Of a DNA stretch of 64,000 nucleotides, positions 34,613-44,476 are shown piece by piece. Numbering within the stretch: the first letter of the stretch is position 1; each line of letters starts with the position of its first letter. The stretch lies in contig ONBW01000003.1 of NCBI GenBank assembly GCA_900316165.1, forward strand, positions 20,430 to 84,429, given 5' to 3'. The position numbers and the translations under genes are program-made. The notes beneath the pieces were generated by a model. The model had not been told where the DNA came from, did not search any database, and saw nothing but the letters and a program-made list of their open reading frames with translations. Source of the stretch: an uncultured Lachnospiraceae bacterium (lineage in GTDB: Bacteria > Bacillota > Clostridia > Lachnospirales > Lachnospiraceae).

Positions 34613-35044
34613 ATGACATTTGAAAGTCACAGCAGAGAAGAGACTATAAAGTTTGCTGCCAATCTGGCGGCAAAATCAAAGCCAGGAGACGTCTATACTC
34701 TCACCGGAGATTTGGGAGTCGGAAAGACGGTCTTCGCGAAGGGCTTTGCGAAGGGACTTGGAGTTACTGAACCGGTGACGAGTCCAACCTTTACGATAGT
34801 TCAGGAATATTTAAGTGGCAGACTGCCGTTTTTCCATTTCGATGTCTACAGGATAGCAGATCCTGATGAGATGGAGGAGACAGGATTTTACGATTACCTT
34901 GACAGAGGCGGAGTAGTCCTTATCGAGTGGGCAGAGCTTATAGAGGATATACTTCCTCTCCCACGTACATCGGTAAAAATCGAGAAGGACTTAAACGGGG
35001 ATGACGACTACAGGCTTATCACAGTGGAAGTGGAGAATTCATGA
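34613..35044 (+). CDS. tsaE: tRNA threonylcarbamoyladenosine synthesis ATPase TsaE
   Basis: 143 residues, P-loop protein with Walker A GDLGVGKT (32-39) and the HFDVYRI stretch typical of the family. With TsaB and TsaD it makes the t6A base at position 37 of ANN-decoding tRNAs. It starts after GAGGTAGAA and overlaps tsaB by ATGA. Confidence 0.94.
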   Translation: MTFESHSREETIKFAANLAAKSKPGDVYTLTGDLGVGKTVFAKGFAKGLGVTEPVTSPTFTIVQEYLSGRLPFFHFDVYRIADPDEMEETGFYDYLDRGGVVLIEWAELIEDILPLPRTSVKIEKDLNGDDDYRLITVEVENS

Positions 35045-35754
35045 GGATACTTGGAATAGACTCTTCAGGACTTGTCGCATCAGTCGCAGTGACAGACGAC
35101 GACGTACTCCTCGGAGAATTTACAACTGATTATAAAAAGACTCATTCGACGACACTTATGCCTATGCTCGATGAGCTGATCAAAATGCTTGGAATCGATA
35201 TAAAGACTATCGATGCTATAGCCACAGCCGAAGGTCCGGGAAGCTTTACGGGACTCAGAATCGGAGCTGCTACAGTAAAGGGCTTAGCCTATGCACTTAA
35301 AGTACCGGTTATTGCAGTACCTACAGTTGATGCCATAGCCTATAACCTCTATGGCTCAAAGCGGCTTATCTGCCCGCTTATGGACGCGAGAAGACAGCAG
35401 GCTTATTCAGGGCTCTACCGCTTTGATGAGACAAACGAGTTTGTCGTTAAAAAAGAGCAGGAGCCAGAGGCTATAAAGGATATCATCGACAGGATAAATA
35501 TCGCTGATGAGCCGGTTACTTTTTTAGGAGATGGTGTGCCCGTGTTTAAGGACTACATCGAGAAAAATGCGACCGTGGACTACGATTTTGCACCGGCATT
35601 CTGCAGCAGGCAGAGAGCGGGAGCAGTAGCGTCACTTGGAAAGAAATATTTCGACAGAGAGTTCTATACCTCGGCCGAGGAATTCAGACCGGTGTACCTG
35701 CGTAAGTCACAGGCAGAGAGGGAACGTGAAGAGAAGGCAGGTGCAAATGCTTGA
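35041..35754 (+). CDS. tsaB: tRNA threonylcarbamoyladenosine synthesis dimerisation subunit TsaB
   Basis: 237 residues, ASKHA fold lacking the full metal site of TsaD. ILGIDSSGLVASVAV and AEGPGSFTGLRIGAATVKGL are diagnostic. It pairs with TsaD and TsaE in the t6A complex. It overlaps tsaE by 4 bp and rnz by 8 bp; the rimI gene often found next in other bacteria is absent. Confidence 0.94.
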   Translation: MRILGIDSSGLVASVAVTDDDVLLGEFTTDYKKTHSTTLMPMLDELIKMLGIDIKTIDAIATAEGPGSFTGLRIGAATVKGLAYALKVPVIAVPTVDAIAYNLYGSKRLICPLMDARRQQAYSGLYRFDETNEFVVKKEQEPEAIKDIIDRINIADEPVTFLGDGVPVFKDYIEKNATVDYDFAPAFCSRQRAGAVASLGKKYFDREFYTSAEEFRPVYLRKSQAEREREEKAGANA

Positions 35755-36658
35755 TATCTGTCTTCTAGGCTGCGGAGGAATGATGCCGCTCCCGAAAAGG
35801 CATCTGACTTCACTTGCAGTCAGGTTCAATGGACATACGACTCTTATTGACTGTGGAGAAGGAACTCAGGTAGCCATGAAAAGAGCGGGCATTTCGCCTG
35901 CACCGATAGATACAATCTGCTTTACGCACTACCATGCAGACCATATCAGCGGACTGCCGGGACTTCTTCTCGATATGGGGAACTCGGACCGCACAAAGCC
36001 AGTCTTTATGATAGGCCCTAAGGGTCTGATGCGGACTGTAAAGGCGCTCTGCGTTATAGCACCTCAGCTGCCTTTTGAGATAAAGTTCCACGAGTTTTCA
36101 GAGAACGAGGAGACCTTCGATTTAGATGGGCTGCGCCTTAAGGCTTTCCATGTAAATCACAATGTGACCTGCTATGGTTATACTTTTGAGCTCGACAGAG
36201 CGGGAAGGTTCGATGCCGAAGCAGCTAAGTCGCTTGGAATTCCGATAAATTACTGGAGCATTTTACAGCACGGGAATGAAGTGGATATCCCAGAGGGACA
36301 TTTTGTACCGGAGCAGGTGATGGGCCCAGCCAGGAAAGGCTTAAAGGTCACCTACACTACGGATACGAGGCCGACGCAGTCGATAGAAGAGAATGCCAGG
36401 GGCAGTGACCTCTTTATCTGCGAGGGCATGTACGGAGACCCGGAAAAGGCGGCCAGTGCAAAAGAAAAAAAGCATATGACGATGCAGGAGGCAGCGAAGC
36501 TTGGAAAGGCTGCCGGGGTAAAGAAAATGTGGCTTACCCACTTCTCTCCATCGGTTATCAATCCGAAAATATATATAGAAGATGTAAAAGCCGTTTTTCC
36601 AAATATCTCAATGGGGAAGGATGGAAAAACGACCGAGCTTGATTTTGTAGATGAGTAA
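35747..36658 (+). CDS. rnz: Ribonuclease Z (tRNA 3' endonuclease)
   Basis: 303 residues from ATG 35747, which begins the conserved MLDICLLGCGG; longer in-frame starts read through tsaB. Metallo-beta-lactamase fold with the zinc motif THYHADHISGLPG (Ala replaces the Gly of the usual HGDH), further ligands in FHVNHN, TYTTDTRP and THFSPS. It cuts the 3' trailer from tRNA precursors. It lies inside the t6A operon, and its product would act on the same substrates. Confidence 0.92.
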   Translation: MLDICLLGCGGMMPLPKRHLTSLAVRFNGHTTLIDCGEGTQVAMKRAGISPAPIDTICFTHYHADHISGLPGLLLDMGNSDRTKPVFMIGPKGLMRTVKALCVIAPQLPFEIKFHEFSENEETFDLDGLRLKAFHVNHNVTCYGYTFELDRAGRFDAEAAKSLGIPINYWSILQHGNEVDIPEGHFVPEQVMGPARKGLKVTYTTDTRPTQSIEENARGSDLFICEGMYGDPEKAASAKEKKHMTMQEAAKLGKAAGVKKMWLTHFSPSVINPKIYIEDVKAVFPNISMGKDGKTTELDFVDE

Positions 36659-36687
36659 GTCTATGTGATTTGCCAGGAGGTGAGTTT

Positions 36688-37296
36688 ATGAGACGTGGAG
36701 CCAGAACAGTATCAGTACTTATTCTCTGTGCTGTGATAATTGTCGCGTTTTATATGTATCTGAACAAGGCAGCAGGTGATCGTGAGGAAAATGCAGAGAC
36801 AGAAGCTGTTACAGAGATGGACAGGCTTCTTGACGCAGATTTTGACAAGTATTATCCTCCGACACCGAGAGCGGTTATCAAGTATTACAACCGCTATTCG
36901 ATGGTCTGCTTCGGTGAGGAGAAGCCATCAGAAAGTGATACAAAAAAGCTTGCGAAAAAAATGCGCGAGCTTATGGATGACGACCTTGCTGCCGCAAATA
37001 GTGAAAGCAGCTACGCGGCGTCTCTCTGGAGCGAGGTGAAGGATTTTACTGACAGAAAGGCAACGCTAATAGAAGCGGATGTAGACGATACAGATGATGT
37101 AGTCTACAAGACGATAAAGGACAAAAATTATGCCTACGTGCAGACTATGTATCTTATCAGAGAGGCAGGCACCTACACGACGACATACCAGAAGTTTGTT
37201 CTAAGACAGGATAAAGACGAAAACTGGAAGATATATGGATTCAGCCGTACAGACAAGGACGGCAATCCTGTAGATACGACTACAAAGACTAAATGA
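36688..37296 (+). CDS. Membrane-anchored protein, DUF6715-like
   Basis: 202 residues from ATG 36688 (CCAGGAGGTGAG upstream). One N-terminal membrane helix (about 6-26), then an extracellular, acidic, helical domain with the phrase [18 protein letters not shown], which I recall from DUF6715 proteins of Lachnospiraceae. Function unknown. It is embedded between rnz and tsaD, two bases before tsaD, in an otherwise cytoplasmic tRNA operon. Confidence 0.72.
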   Translation: MRRGARTVSVLILCAVIIVAFYMYLNKAAGDREENAETEAVTEMDRLLDADFDKYYPPTPRAVIKYYNRYSMVCFGEEKPSESDTKKLAKKMRELMDDDLAAANSESSYAASLWSEVKDFTDRKATLIEADVDDTDDVVYKTIKDKNYAYVQTMYLIREAGTYTTTYQKFVLRQDKDENWKIYGFSRTDKDGNPVDTTTKTK

Positions 37297-37297
37297 T

Positions 37298-38308
37298 ATG
37301 AGTGATATAAAAATACTTGGAATCGAAAGCTCCTGCGACGAGACCGCAGCCGCTGTCGTAGTAAACGGAAGAGAGGTCTTATCAAATGAGATCTCGACTC
37401 AGATACCTATACATACACTCTATGGTGGAGTTGTGCCAGAGATAGCATCTAGAAAGCATGTCGAGCGCATCACTCAGGTAGTAGACTTGGCTCTTAAAAA
37501 AGCAGGCACGCCACCTGGTGAGATAGACGCTGTGGCTGTGACATACGGGCCTGGACTTGTGGGGCCGCTCCTCGTAGGCGTTTCATTTGCGAAGGCCTTC
37601 GCCTACGCAAAGCAAAAGCCCTTTTTAGGAATTAACCACATTTCTGGACATATCAGCGCGAACTATATCGAGGCAGCTGACCTGAAGCCGCCTTTTCTAT
37701 GCCTTGTAGTATCAGGTGGACATACACATCTCGTGAGAGTCATAGACTACGGTAAGTACGAGGTACTTGGGCGCACTGTAGATGACGCGGCAGGGGAGGC
37801 CTTCGACAAGGTCGCGAGAGCCATCGGTTTAGGATACCCAGGAGGCCCGAAGATCGAGAAGGAAGCGAAAAATGGTGATCCGGATTCGATAGAGTTCCCG
37901 AGGGCTAAGGTCGCAGACCACCCATACGATTTTTCGTTTTCAGGCCTTAAAAGTGCAGTCCTTAACTATTTAAATCATGAAAAAATGGCCGGCCACGAGA
38001 TCAACCGCGCAAATGTAGCCGCCTCGTTCCAGAAAGCAGTAGTCGGTGCGCTTACAGATCATGCCGAGATGGCAATAGATGAGTTCGGCGAGGACAAATT
38101 CGCGATAGCCGGAGGAGTGGCTTCAAACGGAGCCTTAAGAGCATCTATTGAAGCACTCTGCCAGAGAAAGGGCGTAAAGTTCTATAGGCCGGCACCGATA
38201 CTCTGTACAGATAACGGAGCCATGATAGCAGCAGCAGGCTACTATGAATTTGAAGAGGGCGTCAGGTCAGGACTCGATTTAAACGCCGAGCCAGGACTCA
38301 TGCTTTAA
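37298..38308 (+). CDS. tsaD: tRNA N6-adenosine threonylcarbamoyltransferase TsaD
   Basis: 336 residues. Transfers the threonylcarbamoyl group to A37. [14 protein letters not shown] opens the ASKHA fold, the metal-binding INHISGH lies near residue 112, VSGGHTHLV follows, and [10 protein letters not shown] and [10 protein letters not shown] are near the end. It completes the tsaE-tsaB-tsaD set in this operon. The ATG begins two bases after the previous stop. A terminator follows at 38323. Confidence 0.96.
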   Translation: MSDIKILGIESSCDETAAAVVVNGREVLSNEISTQIPIHTLYGGVVPEIASRKHVERITQVVDLALKKAGTPPGEIDAVAVTYGPGLVGPLLVGVSFAKAFAYAKQKPFLGINHISGHISANYIEAADLKPPFLCLVVSGGHTHLVRVIDYGKYEVLGRTVDDAAGEAFDKVARAIGLGYPGGPKIEKEAKNGDPDSIEFPRAKVADHPYDFSFSGLKSAVLNYLNHEKMAGHEINRANVAASFQKAVVGALTDHAEMAIDEFGEDKFAIAGGVASNGALRASIEALCQRKGVKFYRPAPILCTDNGAMIAAAGYYEFEEGVRSGLDLNAEPGLML

Positions 38309-38322
38309 TAAATAATGATTTT

Positions 38323-38349
38323 GACCTGCACACAGCAGGTCTTTTTTTT
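38323..38349 (+). terminator. Terminator of the tRNA-modification operon
   Basis: GACCTGC-ACACA-GCAGGTC stem then eight T. Confidence 0.93.
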
Positions 38350-38420
38350 GTAAAAACTATGGAAACATTCTGCAAATATGTTATACTTGTTTGTACGAAA
38401 AATTCAGGAGATACATAATC

Positions 38421-40250
38421 ATGTCAAACAAGACTACTAAAAAGAGTAAATATCAGGAAAAAGCACCTGCAGGAATTGTTCTTTCAATTCTAGCGGCAGG
38501 AATAGTTCCACTCATTATGAGAACTTTCACCTACGATTCACATCTTTCGGATTATGAATGGTTCCCTACAGATGGCACAGTTGTAGACATTTTTCTGGCA
38601 TATAAATCCTTTGCGATAATTACAATCGGCATTTGTATGGCAATAGCCCTTATTTACAGAAAGTATGACCATGAGAAGCTTCCGGTTACAAGACTTTTCT
38701 GGTGTATGTTTGCCTATGCTGCACTTGTTCTGATAAGCGGCTTTGCATCGAAATGGAAGGGCTTTGCGTTCGGCGGCTCCTATGAGATGTTTGAATCAGT
38801 GCCGGTAGTGCTCTGCTATGTGCTTTTTGCCTACTACACATTTACAGATGTAAAGAATGAAATAACAGTAAAAATACTTCTCAAATGGGTGGGTATTTTT
38901 TCACTGATCCTGATGGCTATTGGAGTATTCCAGGGCTTTGGAGCCGATCTCTTCGCTACGAACTTTGGAAAAGTGCTCTACTCGACACCTTCATTCTGGA
39001 GCCAGCTCGGGAATCTGACGATCAGAATGCCGAAGGGCACATCTTATTCGACACTCTACAACCCGAATTTCTTCTCACTCTATCTGGCAATTGTGCTTCC
39101 TATGGCAGTGGCATCATTTTTCGCATTCAAGGAAAAGAAGGCAAGGATACTCTCAGGTATTCTAATTGTATGCTCTGTGATTCTTCTGATAACGGATATT
39201 TCAATCACTGGAGTTATGTCACTTGTTATATCAGGTATCATCACTCTGCTTGTTTTTATATCAAAGAAGAAAAAACTTTTTATTACAGGAATCAGTGTAT
39301 TGGCAGCGCTGGTTGTGCTCGCAATCGTATTAAGCGTTGCGGTAAAGCCTGTACACGATTTTGTCCTGACAAAAATAAACGCTGATCCGACACCTCTAAC
39401 GACCGGAACTCTTAAGGATATAGAGACCAACCAGGATAATGTCACTCTCGAATTTAAGGACGGCACCTCTGCTGCGATAGAGTATTCGTTTGATGATACG
39501 GGAAAGATGGGCGTTACTGCACAGGATGGAGATGGAAATGAACTTGGCGTAACATGGAATGATACTACCGGTCAGGCTGACATAGTGAATGCGGACGGAG
39601 TCTTGATTGCAGGTGTTGCCCCAAAGGATACAGCTGATGGACAGCATTTCATCAGTGTGAGGGTAGATACCAGAGAGTTCTATTTCATGACAGATGAGGA
39701 GGGATACGAGTATATCACAGGGGCAGGCAAGCTCGTAAAGCTTGATAATGATATTAAGACAGCAAACGTATTCCCTGAGGACTTCTTCAGTAACAGAGGA
39801 ATCCTTTGGAACAGGACACTTCCACTTCTGCCAAGCCATATAATCATCGGTGGCGGACAGAATACTTTTGTGATGCAGTACCCGCAGAATAACTATGTCA
39901 TGAAGTCATTACTTATAGAGAGTGAGACTACATCAATCGATGTAAAGCCTCACAATATCTTCCTGCAGCAGTGGGTTGAGAATGGACTTATAGCCCTGAT
40001 CCTTTACCTGATTGTGGTGATAGGATATCTCGTGCAGACTGCCTCAGTCATTAAAAGACACGATATCAAAAAGCCTATGACAATAATGGCTGCCGGCGCG
40101 TTTGCGGCTATCGCAGCACATACTGCGGCAGGCATCGCAAACGACTCAAATGTCTGCACATCACCTGTGATGTGGGTAATGCTTGGCCTTGGTTTTGCCA
40201 TAAACGAAATAGTAAAAAATGAAGATACAGATACTGCTGGCAACTCATAA
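38421..40250 (+). CDS. O-antigen ligase-like membrane protein (Wzy_C type)
   Basis: 609 residues from ATG 38421 (CAGGAGA upstream; the in-frame TTG at 38391 has no support). About ten membrane segments. Near the C-terminus the LLPSHIIIGGGQNTF stretch and KPHNIFLQQWVENG form the Wzy_C/O-antigen ligase signature. Between helices, about residues 310-450, lies a soluble beta-rich insert (GTLKDIETNQDNVTLEFKDG) outside the membrane, large for the family. Likely role: polymerising or attaching a surface polysaccharide. It overlaps the next GT2 gene by 32 bp. Confidence 0.82.
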   Translation: MSNKTTKKSKYQEKAPAGIVLSILAAGIVPLIMRTFTYDSHLSDYEWFPTDGTVVDIFLAYKSFAIITIGICMAIALIYRKYDHEKLPVTRLFWCMFAYAALVLISGFASKWKGFAFGGSYEMFESVPVVLCYVLFAYYTFTDVKNEITVKILLKWVGIFSLILMAIGVFQGFGADLFATNFGKVLYSTPSFWSQLGNLTIRMPKGTSYSTLYNPNFFSLYLAIVLPMAVASFFAFKEKKARILSGILIVCSVILLITDISITGVMSLVISGIITLLVFISKKKKLFITGISVLAALVVLAIVLSVAVKPVHDFVLTKINADPTPLTTGTLKDIETNQDNVTLEFKDGTSAAIEYSFDDTGKMGVTAQDGDGNELGVTWNDTTGQADIVNADGVLIAGVAPKDTADGQHFISVRVDTREFYFMTDEEGYEYITGAGKLVKLDNDIKTANVFPEDFFSNRGILWNRTLPLLPSHIIIGGGQNTFVMQYPQNNYVMKSLLIESETTSIDVKPHNIFLQQWVENGLIALILYLIVVIGYLVQTASVIKRHDIKKPMTIMAAGAFAAIAAHTAAGIANDSNVCTSPVMWVMLGLGFAINEIVKNEDTDTAGNS

Positions 40251-41133
40251 CGGCGAAAAATACATAGAGACCCAGCTCGATTCGCTTATTGCCCAGCAGC
40301 TTCCGGTAAATGCACATTTAAGTATTTTAGTCTCTGATGATGCGTCGTCTGATTCGACACCAGAAATCCTCAGAGAGTATCAGGAGAGATATCCGTCAAT
40401 AATCGATATTCTTCCAGAGAAAAAATCTGGCTCGGCGAAGGATAATTTTCTAAGGCTTATCAGTGCTGCAGATGCAGACTATATATTTTTCTGCGATCAG
40501 GACGACTGGTGGCTCCCTGAAAAAATACTTAAAACGGTTGAAGCATTTAAAAGCACAGAGAGACCTCAGCTCGTTTACTCGGATGCCTTTATTGCTGACG
40601 AGAACTTAAAAATCATTGAAGCAGATGAAAGCAGGCTGCAGACTTATAACAGAGGGCTTACGCTTCAGAAGCTGATAGTTCAAAACTACATCTCAGGCTG
40701 TACAATGGCTGTAAACAGGGCACTTCTAAAAGGCGTAAGAAGAGACAGTTATCCAGGAATTGAAATGCACGACTGGTGGCTTGTCATCTATGCAGAAACA
40801 TTCGGAGAGATAATCCATGTGCCGGAGAAACTGATGAAGTACAGGCAGCATGGTGACAATGAGGTTGGAGCAAAGGACTTAAAGAGCTTTAAGTACATTA
40901 AAACCCATATGAACGGAGAAATTCTTCGCGAAAACTGTGGAAATCTGCTTGCACAGGCTAAGGGGTTTTACATGACTTATGGTGAAGAGATGCCTCCTGA
41001 AAAAAGGCGGATTTTCAAAGAGTTTTATACATTAAGAGACAGGAATAAGCTGTCGAGGATAGCAGCTCAGATAAAGGGCGGGTATCTGAAGAGCACGGCA
41101 GCGCGCGTTATAGGTCAGCTGATCTATATGTGA
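40219..41133 (+). CDS. GT2 glycosyltransferase (rhamnosyltransferase-like)
   Basis: 304 residues, GT-A fold at the N-terminus: LLATHNGEKYIETQLDSL, SDDASSD nucleotide-sugar site, FCDQDDWWLPEKI metal motif, then HDWWLVIYAETFG and a YRQHGDN loop common in rhamnosyltransferase-type GT2 proteins. Cytoplasmic side of the membrane. Donor and acceptor unknown. Its start lies within the end of the ligase-like gene, and I see no separate promoter. Confidence 0.85.
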   Translation: MKIQILLATHNGEKYIETQLDSLIAQQLPVNAHLSILVSDDASSDSTPEILREYQERYPSIIDILPEKKSGSAKDNFLRLISAADADYIFFCDQDDWWLPEKILKTVEAFKSTERPQLVYSDAFIADENLKIIEADESRLQTYNRGLTLQKLIVQNYISGCTMAVNRALLKGVRRDSYPGIEMHDWWLVIYAETFGEIIHVPEKLMKYRQHGDNEVGAKDLKSFKYIKTHMNGEILRENCGNLLAQAKGFYMTYGEEMPPEKRRIFKEFYTLRDRNKLSRIAAQIKGGYLKSTAARVIGQLIYM

Positions 41134-41157
41134 TTTACTAAAAGCAGGGGCGCTTGA

Positions 41158-42642
41158 ATGAAGCTTAGAACGAGGCTGATATTCAGCTTTTTACTTATGG
41201 TGCTGCTTCCGATTTTTCTCGCGGCAGCTGTATATCTGACCGTAAACCATACCAGAACTACTAAGGGAAAGACGGCCGGACAGTTTTATTTTTCAAATAA
41301 TGTAGATGACCTTGCCGCGTATACTGACGATGAGGTCAGGACATTGGAGGAGCTTGCAAGGACGTTTCCGGATTATTTCCTGAATTCTGATTCTCAGAAG
41401 CAGGCAAACGACAATCTGGCAAAGAAGAACTCGTATCTCGTAATAAGGGTTGGGACAAAGATAGTTTACGATGGTGCTTCGGCAGGTGTACATCCCCAGT
41501 ATAACAAGCTGCCGATGTATGGGAAGCTTTCGAATGGAGATATGCTGATCATAGATCTTCAGACCGAGACCGGAATCTTAAAAGAGATTGACTTCGGAAA
41601 AGAGGATGGGAAACGCGGTCAGGCTTTTGTGATAACGCCGGCCGGAAGCATAGTCAGAGGCGGGGGAAGTGTAGCACTTTACTATGTATCTTGGTTTGTA
41701 GTAATAATGATAATCACTGGTCTCGTTACTTCATTTCTGCTCTATAGGAGCATCATGAGGAAGGTCTCTCTGATGCAGGCCGCAACGGAAAAGATCCGTG
41801 AGGGTGACCTCGAGTCGAGAATTGAGGTCAGAGGCCGTGATGAACTCTCACAGCTGGCAGAGAGCATGGAGAGGATGAGATCGAGGCTCCTTTCTGATGC
41901 GACACAGAAGGTTGCGGATGAGGACTCCAACAGGAAGTTTTTGAGTAATATCACTCATGACCTGAAGACCCCTCTGACATCGATCATTGGCTATTCGGAG
42001 GGAATCCTTGACGGGATTGCGGCTGACCCGGAGAGGCAGAAGAAGTACGTCGGCATAATCCACTCGAAAGCAGTGGATATGAACGAGCTGTTGAATGAGC
42101 TCTCGGAATTTTCGAAGCTCGATATGCACGAGATACCTTATCATTTTGAAAAAATAGATGCAATCGAGTACTTTGATGATTTCGCGCAGGAGACATCGGA
42201 GGAGCTGTCTGGCGACGGTGCTGATTTTTCTTACAAAAATACACTTGAGCCGGAGACAGAGATCATGGCCGATCCTGCTCAGATAAAAAGAGTACTTCAC
42301 AATCTGGTATCAAATGCGTTAAAATATTGTAGAGATGATGTAAAACTTTCTGTTTCACTGAGAGTGCTCGATGCCGGGGACTTTATCCAGGCAGAGTTCG
42401 AGGACAACGGAAAGGGCATAAGCCCGGAGGATGTACCGCATGTGTTTGAGAGGCTTTTCAGAGCTGACAAGTCGAGGAACACAGGTATCAGAGGAAGTGG
42501 AATCGGGCTTTCCATCGCAAAGAAGATAATAGAAGACCATGGCGGTCAGATCTGGGTTACGAGCAGGATAAATGAAGGCAGTACGTTTTATTTTTTGCTG
42601 AAAAAGGTATCAGAAGAGAGTCAGGATACTGAGGATATGTAA
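41158..42642 (+). CDS. Sensor histidine kinase
   Basis: 494 residues. Membrane helix about 9-29, extracellular sensor to about 170, second helix about 172-200, HAMP linker, HisKA box NITHDLKTPLTS with His267, and ATPase boxes DNGKGISPEDV and GSGIGLSIAK. Signals to the response regulator directly downstream. The ligand of the roughly 140-residue sensor is unknown. Being inside the polysaccharide locus suggests that it senses the cell envelope and controls this locus (inference). Confidence 0.93.
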   Translation: MKLRTRLIFSFLLMVLLPIFLAAAVYLTVNHTRTTKGKTAGQFYFSNNVDDLAAYTDDEVRTLEELARTFPDYFLNSDSQKQANDNLAKKNSYLVIRVGTKIVYDGASAGVHPQYNKLPMYGKLSNGDMLIIDLQTETGILKEIDFGKEDGKRGQAFVITPAGSIVRGGGSVALYYVSWFVVIMIITGLVTSFLLYRSIMRKVSLMQAATEKIREGDLESRIEVRGRDELSQLAESMERMRSRLLSDATQKVADEDSNRKFLSNITHDLKTPLTSIIGYSEGILDGIAADPERQKKYVGIIHSKAVDMNELLNELSEFSKLDMHEIPYHFEKIDAIEYFDDFAQETSEELSGDGADFSYKNTLEPETEIMADPAQIKRVLHNLVSNALKYCRDDVKLSVSLRVLDAGDFIQAEFEDNGKGISPEDVPHVFERLFRADKSRNTGIRGSGIGLSIAKKIIEDHGGQIWVTSRINEGSTFYFLLKKVSEESQDTEDM

Positions 42643-42661
42643 AACTGGATAGGAGGTTACA

Positions 42662-43357
42662 ATGAGCAGAATTCTCATAGTAGAAGACGAAGAGGCAATC
42701 GCAGAGTTAGAGCGTGATTATCTCGAGCTTTCGGGTTATACAGTTGAAATCGAAAACAATGGTGATGAGGGACTCAAGAGGGCAATGAGTGAGGAGTGGG
42801 ATCTCTTCATTCTCGATATTATGCTTCCGGGGACTGATGGGTTTGAAATCTGCCGTCAGATCCGTACGGAGAAGTCGACACCGATTATTTTTGTATCAGC
42901 CAGAAAGGATGACATCGATAAGGTCAAGGGCTTAGGCTTCGGCGCTGATGACTATATCACAAAGCCTTTCTCACCTAGTGAGCTTGTAGCCAGAGTCAAG
43001 GCTCACCTGGCTTCATTTGACAGGGTGGTAAATTCTTCATCAGCCTATTCAAATGATGATGTCATAAGGATAAGAGGCTTAAAGATTGATAATATCTCTC
43101 ACAAGGTCTGGGTTGATGGTGTTGAGAAGCTGCTTACGACAAAGGAGTATGACCTTCTGTACTTTTTTGCAAGGCATCCTGGCCAGGTGTTCTCAAAGGA
43201 AGAACTGTTCCAGCGTATCTGGGATCAGGATTCTGTCGGTGACATCGCCACTGTAACTGTCCATGTAAAGAAAATCCGTGAGAAGATTGAGCTCGACAAG
43301 GATCACCCTCAGTATATCGAAACTGTCTGGGGCGTCGGCTACAGGATGAAGATATAA
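42662..43357 (+). CDS. OmpR-family response regulator
   Basis: 231 residues. Receiver domain with acidic pocket VEDEE, phospho-acceptor Asp52 in LDIMLPGTDG and Lys in ITKPFSP, then a C-terminal OmpR winged helix ending VHVKKIREKIELD and TVWGVGYRM. Partner of the kinase at 41158. AGGAGGT precedes the ATG; the Wzt-type gene starts three bases after its stop. Confidence 0.95.
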   Translation: MSRILIVEDEEAIAELERDYLELSGYTVEIENNGDEGLKRAMSEEWDLFILDIMLPGTDGFEICRQIRTEKSTPIIFVSARKDDIDKVKGLGFGADDYITKPFSPSELVARVKAHLASFDRVVNSSSAYSNDDVIRIRGLKIDNISHKVWVDGVEKLLTTKEYDLLYFFARHPGQVFSKEELFQRIWDQDSVGDIATVTVHVKKIREKIELDKDHPQYIETVWGVGYRMKI

Positions 43358-43360
43358 TTG

Positions 43361-44476
43361 ATGAACAGTGATAATGCCATTGAGGTAAGAAACCTCACGA
43401 AAGAATTCAAGGTAAGTTATGACGGGGCAAAGACTCTAAAGGAGTTCCTTGTCAGGCGGCATACGAAGGCTGAGAAGCATGTAGTCTTAAAGGACATCAG
43501 TCTAGATATTAAAAAAGGTGAGACTGTTGGACTAATAGGTGTAAACGGCAGCGGAAAGTCTACGCTCCTTAAGCTTATGACAAGGATCATCTATCCGACA
43601 AAGGGAACCGTTGAGACAAACGGCAGACTTACCTCTCTTCTTGAACTTGGGGCAGGTTTTCATCCTGACTTTACAGGCAGGGAGAATATCTATTTCAATG
43701 CTTCAATTTTTGGAATGACTAAAAAGCAGATCGACGCGAGGGTTGATGACATAATTGCTTTTTCTGAGCTTGGAGATGCCATCGACGAGCCAATCCGTAC
43801 CTATTCGTCTGGCATGTATATGCGCCTTGCTTTTTCTGTTGCGATAAATGTAGACGCTGATATTCTGCTTATCGATGAGATACTAGCGGTCGGCGATCAG
43901 CATTTCCAGGACAAATGCTTTGATAAGCTTCTCGAGCTGAAAAATTCCGGAAAGACTATAGTTATCGTCTCCCATGCCTTGGACCAGGTCAGAAGACTCT
44001 GTACGAGGGCAGTCTGGATATACAAGGGAACCTTGAGATTAGACGGTGACCCGGCCTATGTGATCGAGGCCTATAAGAAGCAGTCCGCCATAGATCACAA
44101 GGAAGAGAAAAAAGCCGCGGTAGAAAGTGGGACAGCTGCCTACAAGGGAGTTGTTTTTATCGACAGTCCGTCTGATTTCTCAAGGGAGAAATGCGGGCAA
44201 AAGGTTACAGTGAACGGCTGGAGGATTGCTGACAGTGACGACTTCGAGTTTTCAGTGGAGGTTAATGGAAAGCCTGTCTCTGAAATATCTGAGGTAGACA
44301 GACCTGATGTGGCATCGGTCTACGAGGAGGAATATGCAGGCTTCGTCGAGGATAAAAGACTCGGTTTTTCAGCAGCTTTTGTTCCGGAGAAGGCTGGAGA
44401 GTATGTGATAAGGGCGCAGATAAGAACGGCTGGCAGGATTATAGCCGAAAAACAGATTACGGTTATTGCATCATAA
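43361..44476 (+). CDS. Polysaccharide ABC exporter ATP-binding subunit (Wzt/TagH type)
   Basis: 371 residues from ATG 43361 (a TTG three bases before is also in frame). ATPase domain 1 to about 240 with Walker A GVNGSGKST, signature TYSSGMYMRL and Walker B ADILLIDEILAVGD, the last being diagnostic for polysaccharide and teichoic acid exporters. The C-terminal 120 residues form a beta-rich domain of the kind that in some Wzt proteins binds the polysaccharide end. Works with the permease at 44476; the stop and next start overlap as TAATG. Confidence 0.9.
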   Translation: MNSDNAIEVRNLTKEFKVSYDGAKTLKEFLVRRHTKAEKHVVLKDISLDIKKGETVGLIGVNGSGKSTLLKLMTRIIYPTKGTVETNGRLTSLLELGAGFHPDFTGRENIYFNASIFGMTKKQIDARVDDIIAFSELGDAIDEPIRTYSSGMYMRLAFSVAINVDADILLIDEILAVGDQHFQDKCFDKLLELKNSGKTIVIVSHALDQVRRLCTRAVWIYKGTLRLDGDPAYVIEAYKKQSAIDHKEEKKAAVESGTAAYKGVVFIDSPSDFSREKCGQKVTVNGWRIADSDDFEFSVEVNGKPVSEISEVDRPDVASVYEEEYAGFVEDKRLGFSAAFVPEKAGEYVIRAQIRTAGRIIAEKQITVIAS

